The notes below the pieces were generated by a model. That model was not told the DNA's origin. It made no database searches and saw nothing but the letters and a program-made list of their open reading frames with translations. The position numbers and the translations under genes were made by a program. A DNA stretch of 8,612 nt, taken from NCBI GenBank assembly GCA_947441875.1, contig CANEUR010000036.1, forward strand, positions 1 through 8,612, written 5' to 3'. The stretch is from Rickettsiales bacterium (GTDB lineage: Bacteria > Pseudomonadota > Alphaproteobacteria > Rickettsiales > UBA1997). Positions 1 through 6,921 of the stretch are shown here, piece by piece (the stretch's first letter is position 1; each line of letters starts with the position of its first letter).

Positions 1-968
1 AGCGTAGTGTAGATATATGTCTTCATATGGTCTAGAATAAATTCACAAGATTGATTGCTTAGATCATCAAAAAAATCTTCGGATTGAAGCATGGGTATAA
101 AAAAACTAGCATCATCTGCGGTGTAATCTTCGACTCTAGAATCGTTGCTACGAGTGGCATGGCCTAAATTACCAACATTGCATTTTTTATAATTATTATC
201 GTAAGAAGAAGAATAAATGGTTTGAGCAGATTCGTTATAGTTATTAATGAAATTACCATCAGAATCGGTCTGTACAAAATGAATACCGCCATTGCTGTTT
301 GGTTTAGCAAAATTTTTTGTTTTTTCTTGAAAAGATTTTGGATCATATTTTGTTTCTCTAAATTCTTTATAAAAATTATACAAATGCATTCTATCATTAA
401 CAACTCCAGGCTCTAAACATTGAGGTAATGAAGCTCCTTTAGAAAAAATTTTCCTTCCTTGAGCAACAACTGCCGATCCTACAGAAGAAATTGCCACTCC
501 TACATCAGCAACTGCCGATACTACAGCATCGGCAACTGCCGATCCTACAACTGAAGAATGTGCCACTCCTACATCAGCAACTGCCGATTCTACATCGGAC
601 TTTATCAATTTTCCTGTATTTCGTCCATATTTTAGTTTACCAATGGTTCCGCTGCTCACATTATCTTGAGCTTGTCTTTCGTCGCAAGCTGAAGAACCGC
701 GAAAACCATCGCATTGATCGATTCTCTTTTTATTTATTTTTATATCATTGTTTAAGCATTGTTGTCTTCTGGCAAAGCGAATTCCGTCATATAAATTTTG
801 CCTTTCTTCTTCTTGCTTACTTTCTCCTGCAAGATCTCGCATAAAGATTTCAGTCATTTGTAATGGTCTATCAAAAGGAGGTGGCAATTCAGCATTGCAT
901 TGCAAAGCAAAGCAAACAACCAAAACAATAACTTGCAGTATATTTTTAAGAATTTTATAACCCTTCAT
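1..968 (-). CDS. Unrecognised exported protein with internal repeats (partial, C-terminus beyond window)
   Basis: An open frame of 322 codons runs leftward without a stop to the window edge, so the C-terminus is missing. I do not recognise the family. The ATG at 968 gives a likely signal peptide: basic start MKGYKILKN, a hydrophobic stretch at residues 10-22, and a plausible signal peptidase I site after CNA (residue 26). The mature part has several cysteines (for example in QQCLNND, DQCDGF and SSACDE), which suggests an oxidised, periplasmic or surface location. Residues about 124-168 are a low-complexity Ala/Val/Gly/Ser repeat (SAVADVGVA units) encoded by a 66-bp tandem duplication. After it comes a polar region rich in Asn, Ser and Tyr. 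The start overlaps the end of hisG by 14 nt in another frame, so it is probably co-transcribed and translationally coupled. The coding call rests on the long open frame, signal peptide and overlap; the function is unknown. Confidence 0.75.
   Translation of the reverse strand, partial: MKGYKILKNILQVIVLVVCFALQCNAELPPPFDRPLQMTEIFMRDLAGESKQEEERQNLYDGIRFARRQQCLNNDIKINKKRIDQCDGFRGSSACDERQAQDNVSSGTIGKLKYGRNTGKLIKSDVESAVADVGVAHSSVVGSAVADAVVSAVADVGVAISSVGSAVVAQGRKIFSKGASLPQCLEPGVVNDRMHLYNFYKEFRETKYDPKSFQEKTKNFAKPNSNGGIHFVQTDSDGNFINNYNESAQTIYSSSYDNNYKKCNVGNLGHATRSNDSRVEDYTADDASFFIPMLQSEDFFDDLSNQSCEFILDHMKTYIYTT
467..598. repeat. Two tandem 66-bp copies of a palindromic coding repeat
   Basis: Two adjacent 66-bp units (467-532 and 533-598) lie inside the left-edge exported protein gene. 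Each holds two copies of a core reading caactgccgatnctaca and one shared segment gccactcctacatcag. Because 66 is a multiple of three, the reading frame is kept and the protein gains a 22-residue repeat. At the unit junction, ATCGGCA (528-534) and TGCCGAT (537-543) form a perfect 7-bp inverted repeat with a 2-nt spacer. At two other cores the partner reads atcagca, with one mismatch. The unit sequences differ by a few bases and a small shifted indel, so the duplication is not brand new. Confidence 0.85.
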
Positions 969-1593
969 TAAAAATAGTAATAATGTTATTGAGGATCAAA
1001 TTATTAACTTTGAAAGAAGTGCGATTTACTATTAAACAAGAAGAAACTTGTAGAATTGTGGAAATTTCTTGCATATTATTTTCTAACAAAGTTTTGCCAG
1101 TGCTTACCAAATCAACAATAAAATCGGCTAAATTAAGCCAAGAGGCAATTTCTATGGCTCCACTTAATTTAATAATCTCGGCTTGAATACCTTTTTGGCT
1201 AAAATATTGTGCAGTAATATTAGAATATTTGGTGGCTATTCTTAAAGAAGTAGTATTGGCAAAATTTAGTTGACTATTTTGTTTGCCAGCAATAGATAAT
1301 CGGCATTTGCCAATTTTAAGATCAAGTACCGAAAAAATTTGCTTCGAAGGAAACTCTGCCAAAACATCAAAGCCGCAAATACCTAAATCGGCACCGCCAA
1401 ATTTAACAAAAGTAGCCACATCAAAACTGCGTACCTTGATAATTTGTAGATTTTTTAGGTTTGTGACAAAAAAAAGCTTGCGAGAATTATCGTTAAAAAA
1501 ATCTGACTCTGGTTGTAAATTTATTTTAGCAAAAAAAGGTAGAAGATCTTGTAAAATTCGACCTTTTGGCACTGCTAAGGTAATTGGTTTCAT
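955..1593 (-). CDS. hisG: ATP phosphoribosyltransferase, short form (HisG)
   Basis: HisG catalyses the first step of histidine synthesis, joining ATP and PRPP to give phosphoribosyl-ATP in the cytoplasm. At 212 residues without the C-terminal regulatory domain, this is the short form, which in known systems works in a complex with HisZ; no hisZ lies in the window. Family motifs in order are the N-terminal PKGRI (residues 9-13), VRSFDVATFVKFGGADLGI (about 54-72) followed by CGFDVL, and the PRPP-binding DFIVDLVSTGKTL (about 157-169). I chose the ATG at 1593, giving MKPITLAVPKGRI like other HisG proteins. A TTG two codons earlier, at 1599, is less likely. The upstream barrel gene stops 2 nt before this ATG, and the downstream exported protein starts inside the last codons, so the three genes probably form one leftward unit. 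Confidence 0.95.
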   Translation of the reverse strand: MKPITLAVPKGRILQDLLPFFAKINLQPESDFFNDNSRKLFFVTNLKNLQIIKVRSFDVATFVKFGGADLGICGFDVLAEFPSKQIFSVLDLKIGKCRLSIAGKQNSQLNFANTTSLRIATKYSNITAQYFSQKGIQAEIIKLSGAIEIASWLNLADFIVDLVSTGKTLLENNMQEISTILQVSSCLIVNRTSFKVNNLILNNIITIFNEGL

Positions 1594-1595
1594 TA

Positions 1596-3008
1596 TCAAA
1601 AATTTTTATAATATCGCAATAAACAACCTAAGCTATTAAAATTTTGTTTTGCTTGCGATGTTGTTTGGTTAATGTAATGTTGATAGCCCACTTGCAAAAC
1701 TAATTTATCAAAAAAATTATTGGCAGTAAAATCGTAGCCAATATTAATTTCAGAAGTATTTTCATGTATACTGCGAGCTAGATATCGTTTGCTATTTTTA
1801 TTGCTATTGCCAAGTAGTAGGCTATACTTTTTTTGAAAAGTAGTAATAAAATTAACCGAAAAATAACTATCATCAATATTTGCATTGCCATCAACATTAT
1901 TGATTTTAGCATATTCTATTAAATTTTCAAAATCAAGATCTTTTTTTAGGTTATTGCTATAATTCATGCCAAAAACCCAGCCATTTTGTCGTTTTAAAAC
2001 ATTCAAAGGCAGATTATTTTTTTTTGCATTAACATTTAAGCTAGCAAAAGCTAGATGATAGCTTAGCTTTTCATTGTTGGCAAAATCAAAAATAATATCG
2101 GTAGCTAAATTAAAAGAATCGAGCTTTTTAGTATCTCCTGCTTTTGATTGCTCTGGCGATTCAATTACTACTTGACGAAATAAGGTTTTATCAAGCCTAG
2201 TGCTATCGTTGGTAAATAAACCAAGCGAAAAGTTATATAAGCCAATATTTTTGGCATTACCTAGTTTTTGTATAGCGGTAAATCCTAGTTTATTATTTAA
2301 AGAATACTGACCAGGAGTTCGGTGAATAAAAATACCTCTATTCCATCGCCAAGCAGTGCCAAAGTTACCAGAAAATTTACCTGCAATAATTGCTGAATTT
2401 TTATAACTATATTTTAAGTTTAACTCTCCTATGGTGATATCGGTGTTTTCAAAGGTTCTGTTTCCGCCACCGTGGGCAGAACTCGCTCTTCTAGCAGGTA
2501 GATTTAGTTCGTCAAATCTACCCATTCTTAAAAAGCTATTTAATTCAAGATTTTTTGTAATATCAAGAGCCGAAATTAAACGAATATTGCCGTTAGTGTC
2601 GGCAAAATTATTGTTGATATTTTGGTTGCGATGATTATCAATAAAAGACATGTCGGCAACAATACGATTGCGAAAAATTTTAGGTTTAAGATCTTCGTTT
2701 AAAATTATTGGTTTTGCTAATAATTCTTTTTTTTTGTTAGGATCGAAAATATCAGGATTTAAAAACACTTTATCATCTTCTTCTAGTATTTGAGGCTTTG
2801 ATGTGGGTAGCTCTTCATCTTCAACAATATCTTTTAAAACACCGAGATTGCTGAAATCTTGGAAGTTATTGTTTTGGTCGGTTTCAATTTCTATGGATGG
2901 CGAATTTTGAGAGATGTTTTGTGATAAAGCATTATTAAAACAAAATAGAAAAAATATGTTAAAAAGCCAAAAAGATAAAGATTTTTTTTGACTGTTTTTT
3001 AATAACAT
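1596..3008 (-). CDS. Predicted outer-membrane beta-barrel (porin-like) protein
   Basis: This 470-residue protein is predicted to sit in the outer membrane. It begins with a clear signal peptide (lysines, then WLFNIFFLFCF) and a likely cleavage site after ALS at residue 29. Residues about 30-110 are an acidic, Asn/Glu/Asp-rich, probably unstructured linker. From about residue 115 on, alternating polar and hydrophobic stretches such as NIRLISALDI, AIIAGKFSGNFGTAWRW and FDKLVLQVGYQHY fit amphipathic beta strands. The chain ends in LLRYYKNF, and a C-terminal Phe in the last strand is the usual BAM-recognised signature of barrel proteins. I recognise no specific family; the FGTAWRW-type stretch is porin-like. 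It is the first gene of the leftward cluster with hisG and could be a porin or other barrel. The ATG at 3008 has no evident Shine-Dalgarno sequence. Confidence 0.8.
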   Translation of the reverse strand: MLLKNSQKKSLSFWLFNIFFLFCFNNALSQNISQNSPSIEIETDQNNNFQDFSNLGVLKDIVEDEELPTSKPQILEEDDKVFLNPDIFDPNKKKELLAKPIILNEDLKPKIFRNRIVADMSFIDNHRNQNINNNFADTNGNIRLISALDITKNLELNSFLRMGRFDELNLPARRASSAHGGGNRTFENTDITIGELNLKYSYKNSAIIAGKFSGNFGTAWRWNRGIFIHRTPGQYSLNNKLGFTAIQKLGNAKNIGLYNFSLGLFTNDSTRLDKTLFRQVVIESPEQSKAGDTKKLDSFNLATDIIFDFANNEKLSYHLAFASLNVNAKKNNLPLNVLKRQNGWVFGMNYSNNLKKDLDFENLIEYAKINNVDGNANIDDSYFSVNFITTFQKKYSLLLGNSNKNSKRYLARSIHENTSEINIGYDFTANNFFDKLVLQVGYQHYINQTTSQAKQNFNSLGCLLRYYKNF

Positions 3009-3186
3009 ATTATTATTTATAAGCTATTTATTGTTGTTTTTTAGTTTAAGCTATTAATAATTTTAAAGAAAATTTTTTGAAAGGCAAATAAAAATTGAGT
3101 TGTAATTAAAAAAAAACAGCATAAAATTTTGTCAAAAAATAATTTTGCATGCAATCATTTTTAATTTTAAAATCACCTCACAAAAT
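3009..3186. promoter_or_regulatory. Divergent intergenic region with likely promoters for both clusters
   Basis: This 178-nt, very AT-rich gap separates the leftward barrel gene from rightward secF, so both transcription units most likely start here. The best rightward sigma70-like candidate is TTGTAA (3100-3105), a 16-nt spacer and TAAAAT (3122-3127), which would leave a leader of about 50 nt before the secF ATG. For the leftward gene, TATAAA on the minus strand (3021-3016) resembles a -10 box but lies only about 7 nt from the ATG and has no good -35, so I give it little weight. The 9-mer taagctatt occurs twice (3020-3028 and 3047-3055). In DNA this AT-rich, chance matches to promoter boxes are common. 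Confidence 0.4.
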
Positions 3187-4113
3187 ATGTTAAAAAAAAT
3201 AAGAAATTTGTTTAAAAATAGCCAAATAAATTTTATGGCTTATCGTAAAGTAGCAATATATTTTTCTATCATTTCTATGATTTTTTCACTGATTTTGGTA
3301 GTTTTTAAAGGTTTAAACTTAGGCATTGATTTTGCTGGCGGTGTGTTAATTGAAATAGAACTTCCTAACACTGGTTATAATGCTATAAAAACCGCTGATA
3401 ATCTCAGAAATATTTTATCAAGCAAGTTTCATGATGTGCAAATACAAAGCATCGATAACAATGCTTTTTTAATTAGATTACCGCTCGTCAATCAGGATCA
3501 GAATTTTTTAGTAAAAAATATTCAACAAATTTTGCAAGAAAACTTTACTCAAATTCAATATCGCAAAATAGATTATGTTGGTCCGCAAGTGGGTTCCGAG
3601 CTTATTTTTAAAGGTTTATTAGCTTTAATTTTATCTTTTATTGCAATCATGCTTTACATCACCATTCGCTTTGAGTGGCAATTTGGCGTTGGCGGTATTT
3701 TTGCCCTACTTCACGATGCAATAGTGGTGCTGGGTTTTTTTGCTATCACCGGGTTAGAGTTTAACCTTACTTCTATCGCTTGTATTCTTACGGTAATTGG
3801 TTATTCTATAAATGATTCGGTAGTAATTTACGATCGTATACGTGAAAATTTGGCAAAACATCCTCAAATAAACTTAAACGATCTTATTAATAGCAGTATT
3901 AATTCTACTTTAAGTCGCACTATTCTTACCGCCAGCACTACTCTTATTTCTTTACTTGCCCTTATTATTTATGGCGGTAATGTGTTATTTAGTTTTAGTG
4001 TAGCAACTTTTTTTGGCATTGCTTTAGGAACTTACTCTTCTATTTATATTTCGGCACCAATTTTATTTTATTTTAACTCCGATTTAATAAATCGAAAAAA
4101 ACAGAAGCTATGA
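3187..4113 (+). CDS. secF: Protein translocase subunit SecF
   Basis: SecF works with SecD and the SecYEG channel, using the proton motive force to help exported proteins leave the inner membrane. The 308-residue product has the family layout: a first membrane helix (about 23-41), the GIDFAGG motif (46-52), a periplasmic domain up to VGPQVG (131-136), then five more membrane helices. Other conserved motifs are GYSINDSVVIYDRIREN (205-221), LSRTILT (242-248) and TYSSIYISAP (282-291). I chose the ATG at 3187, giving MLKKIRNLF. The frame is open back to a TTG at 3145, which would add 14 residues (HAIIFNFKITSQN follows the initiator) with no family support. SecD is not adjacent, as is also seen in Rickettsia. 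The last bases overlap the start of mrcA as ATGA, which suggests translational coupling. Confidence 0.95.
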   Translation: MLKKIRNLFKNSQINFMAYRKVAIYFSIISMIFSLILVVFKGLNLGIDFAGGVLIEIELPNTGYNAIKTADNLRNILSSKFHDVQIQSIDNNAFLIRLPLVNQDQNFLVKNIQQILQENFTQIQYRKIDYVGPQVGSELIFKGLLALILSFIAIMLYITIRFEWQFGVGGIFALLHDAIVVLGFFAITGLEFNLTSIACILTVIGYSINDSVVIYDRIRENLAKHPQINLNDLINSSINSTLSRTILTASTTLISLLALIIYGGNVLFSFSVATFFGIALGTYSSIYISAPILFYFNSDLINRKKQKL

Positions 4114-6668
4114 AAAAAATCTTAGCCACTTTATTGGCGGCACTGTTTTTTATTATTACTTTTATAATTATTACAGTTGTTATTATTTTTAAAGAAAACA
4201 GCGAAAATCTTCCCGATTATGAACAGCTAAAAACTTATAATCCCATTACCACTACCAGAATATATTCTTCTGATGGTTCCTTGATTAGCGAATTTTCTAA
4301 AGAAAAACGAGTTTTTGTCGAAATTAAACATATTCCGCAAAATCTTATCAATGCTTTTTTGGCCGCCGAAGATGCTAATTTTTATAAACATTCAGGAATT
4401 GATTTTTTAGCCATCTTTCGCACCTCTATTACTAACACACTTGGGGCAATTAGTGGCGAAGGTAGTATGGGAGGCGCTTCTACTATCACTCAGCAAGTGG
4501 TAAAAAACTTTTTACTAACACGTGAGCGCACTTGGCAACGTAAAATAAAAGAAGCAATTTTGGCTTATCGTATTTCTAAAGAGTTTTCAAAAGATCATAT
4601 TTTAGAATTGTATTTAAACCAAATATATCTTGGCTCTGGTGCTTATGGAGTTGAGGCGGCTAGCCAAGTTTATTTTAATAAATCAATAGCTGAAATTTCT
4701 TTACAGGAAATGGCTTTGCTTGCTACATTGCCTAAAGCCCCTTCTAAGCTTGATCCTAAAAAAAACATCGACAAAGCCACAAATCGTCGAGATTGGGTTT
4801 TGCAACGAATGTATCAAGAAAAATTCATCACCAAGCAAGAGCTTGAAAATGCTACTAAAGAACCAATTATTATTGTTAGTCAAGAAAAAAACAGCACCAA
4901 CAAAGAAAGTAGTTTTTTTTCAGACAGTGTTAAAAAAGAACTTTCTGCACTCTATGGCTCAAATCATGTTTTTGAAGATGGCATTGTGGTCAGTACTACT
5001 CTTAATCCACAACTACAAGAAATGGCTCTTAAATCTTTTGTAAATGGCATCGAAGAATATGATCAAAAACATGGTTATCGTGGCCGGCTACACAATATCG
5101 ATATTACTGGCAATTGGCACAATTTTTTACTTGAGTTTAATATCGATAAACTCTATCAGCCAACTTGGCAAAAAGCGGTTGTGCTTACCGTAGGCAAGGA
5201 TCTTATCACAATTGGTCTTGAAAATAACAATATCGGCAACATTGAGCTTGCCACCACCAAATGGGCAAAGCCCTATAAAACTATCGATAGCAGAGGTCCT
5301 GTTCCAAAAAAAATGTCTGATATTTTTGCAATTGGCGATGTTATTTTAGTTGAGCAACTTGCTACAAAGCCAAATTTTTATAAATTACGTCAAATCCCTG
5401 AGGTGAATGGGGGTTTCGTGGTTATTAATCCTCATAACGGTAAGGTTTTGGCAATGTCTGGTGGTTATGTTGATTCGCCAAATCAATTTAACCGAGCAAC
5501 CCAAGCCATGCGACAACCAGGCTCTACCATGAAAACCTTTGGTTATATTGCGGCCCTAGAAAACGGCTTAAATCCTGCTTCAATTATTATGGACGAAGAA
5601 ATATCTCTTAATCAAGGCATTGGTATGCCACCTTATACACCATCTAATTATTCTGGCAAGTTTTATGGTTCCACCACTTTACGAGCCGCTCTCGAGCAAT
5701 CGTTTAATGTGACGGCCGTTCGAATGGCAAGTAATGTTGGTCTTGATAAAGTTTCCGAAGTAGTAAAAAGATTTCAAGTAAACGATAATCCGCAAAAAAT
5801 TTATTCTTTGGTGCTTGGCTCTACCGAAACAACCGTTATGCGAATGGCAACTGCCTATGCCATGATGGTTAATGGTGGCAAAAAAATTACTCCTGCTTTA
5901 ATTGAAAAAATTCAAGATCGCTTTGGCAAAACTATTTATCGTCTCGATAGTAGAGCTTGCGATGGTTGTAAAGTGCTTGATTTAAACAAAATTCCTAGTG
6001 ATTTGCCTATGCCAAATTTACTTGATAACCGCCAAATAATAACCGATTCTGCCACTGCTTATCAAATTACCTCAATGCTTCAGGGTGTTGTAGAAAGAGG
6101 AACGGCAGGTAGGGCAAAAGCTATTGGCAAAATTGTTGCTGGAAAAACAGGTACCACCAATAATTCTATCGATTCTTGGTTTGTAGGCTTTTCTCCTGAT
6201 CTAGTGATGGCGGTTTATGTGGGTTTTGATACTCCAAAAACTCTCGGCAAAGAAGAAACTGGCTCTTCTGTTTCGTTGCCAATTTTTATTAATTTTATGA
6301 AAGAGGCTTTAAAAAACACACCCTCTACTCCTTTTCGCATTCCTAACGAGGTTAAGTTTGAAAAAATAGATCGTCTCACTGGGGCATATCCCACTCCAGA
6401 AACTCCTAAAGAACAAATATTTTCTGAGGTTTTTAAACTTAACGATGTTATTTCTGATGATGATTTACCGCAAGAAACTCCAAATCAAGAAGGCGAGAAT
6501 CCAGAAAACACAAACAACCAAAACTCAACAAATTCAGAAAATCAAAATAATCATCCAGAGAATAATTCTCTTGATTCAATAATCGAAGAATCATCTAAAA
6601 GCCTTGATAATTTAGAAGATTCTCAAAAAAATAACGAAAATAATCAACAACCAAGTGGCATTTACTAA
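4110..6668 (+). CDS. mrcA: Penicillin-binding protein 1A, bifunctional transglycosylase/transpeptidase
   Basis: This class A penicillin-binding protein polymerises glycan strands from lipid II and cross-links their peptides on the periplasmic side of the inner membrane. The 852 residues show an N-terminal membrane anchor (about 5-27) and a GT51 transglycosylase domain with EDANFYKHSG (catalytic Glu87), GGASTITQQVVKN (121-133) and ELYLNQIYLGSGAYG (166-180). An OB-like insert follows (about 320-420), then a transpeptidase domain with STMK (active-site Ser472), SFN (531-533) and KTGT (679-682). All catalytic motifs are intact. A hydrophilic Asn/Glu/Gln-rich tail of about 75 residues (about 778-852) ends the protein; such tails vary in PBP1A and are probably disordered. 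It overlaps secF by 4 nt, and the next small gene starts 14 nt before its stop. It could equally be named ponA. Confidence 0.96.
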   Translation: MKKILATLLAALFFIITFIIITVVIIFKENSENLPDYEQLKTYNPITTTRIYSSDGSLISEFSKEKRVFVEIKHIPQNLINAFLAAEDANFYKHSGIDFLAIFRTSITNTLGAISGEGSMGGASTITQQVVKNFLLTRERTWQRKIKEAILAYRISKEFSKDHILELYLNQIYLGSGAYGVEAASQVYFNKSIAEISLQEMALLATLPKAPSKLDPKKNIDKATNRRDWVLQRMYQEKFITKQELENATKEPIIIVSQEKNSTNKESSFFSDSVKKELSALYGSNHVFEDGIVVSTTLNPQLQEMALKSFVNGIEEYDQKHGYRGRLHNIDITGNWHNFLLEFNIDKLYQPTWQKAVVLTVGKDLITIGLENNNIGNIELATTKWAKPYKTIDSRGPVPKKMSDIFAIGDVILVEQLATKPNFYKLRQIPEVNGGFVVINPHNGKVLAMSGGYVDSPNQFNRATQAMRQPGSTMKTFGYIAALENGLNPASIIMDEEISLNQGIGMPPYTPSNYSGKFYGSTTLRAALEQSFNVTAVRMASNVGLDKVSEVVKRFQVNDNPQKIYSLVLGSTETTVMRMATAYAMMVNGGKKITPALIEKIQDRFGKTIYRLDSRACDGCKVLDLNKIPSDLPMPNLLDNRQIITDSATAYQITSMLQGVVERGTAGRAKAIGKIVAGKTGTTNNSIDSWFVGFSPDLVMAVYVGFDTPKTLGKEETGSSVSLPIFINFMKEALKNTPSTPFRIPNEVKFEKIDRLTGAYPTPETPKEQIFSEVFKLNDVISDDDLPQETPNQEGENPENTNNQNSTNSENQNNHPENNSLDSIIEESSKSLDNLEDSQKNNENNQQPSGIY

Positions 6669-6921
6669 TTATTTTAACATACAAAATTTATTTCTATTAA
6701 ATTTCGGCATTATTTTTTGCTTGTTGTTGGCTAAAATTGTCTTTTCATCTAGTTTTTTGCCTAAAATTATGGCTTTTTATGTGCTGATTACTAATTTTAT
6801 TGTAGTTTTTATAGTAGTTAATCAACAATTGCTTAGCAAACATTTTACTATTATTTTATTATTTAGTTTGTTTAATTTTATGGTTTTACTGGTTGCTAAT
6901 AAAAATATCAAGCCAATATGA
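6655..6921 (+). CDS. Small three-helix membrane protein, faintly MrpF-like
   Basis: An 88-residue, strongly hydrophobic protein with three predicted membrane helices (about 12-30, 38-55 and 64-81) and a short basic C-terminus (NKNIKPI). The start is GTG at 6655, overlapping the end of mrcA by 14 nt. The first in-frame ATG is codon 39, which would remove a helix. The stop TGA overlaps the tyrA ATG as ATGA. These overlaps on both sides, with the frame kept open between two genes, support real coding. Length and helix spacing, with LPKIMAFYVLITN between helices 1 and 2, faintly recall subunit F of Mrp-type cation/proton antiporters, where a DR.LALD-type motif lies at that place. The Asp residues of that motif are absent, so this is only a guess. 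Function unknown. Confidence 0.7.
   Translation: MAFTNYFNIQNLFLLNFGIIFCLLLAKIVFSSSFLPKIMAFYVLITNFIVVFIVVNQQLLSKHFTIILLFSLFNFMVLLVANKNIKPI

Noticed and set aside
491..844. Rightward 117-codon open frame with repeated LLHQQLPIL units
   Set aside because: It is antisense to the better-supported leftward exported protein. Its apparent repeats simply mirror the 66-bp DNA repeat, and it has no recognisable domain.
3145..3186. Upstream TTG start for secF adding 14 residues
   Set aside because: The added segment has no family support, and the ATG at 3187 gives a typical SecF N-terminus.
4720..5043. Rightward 107-codon open frame within mrcA
   Set aside because: It lies wholly inside the intact PBP1A coding region in another frame and is rich in Lys and Leu as expected of a shifted AT-rich frame.
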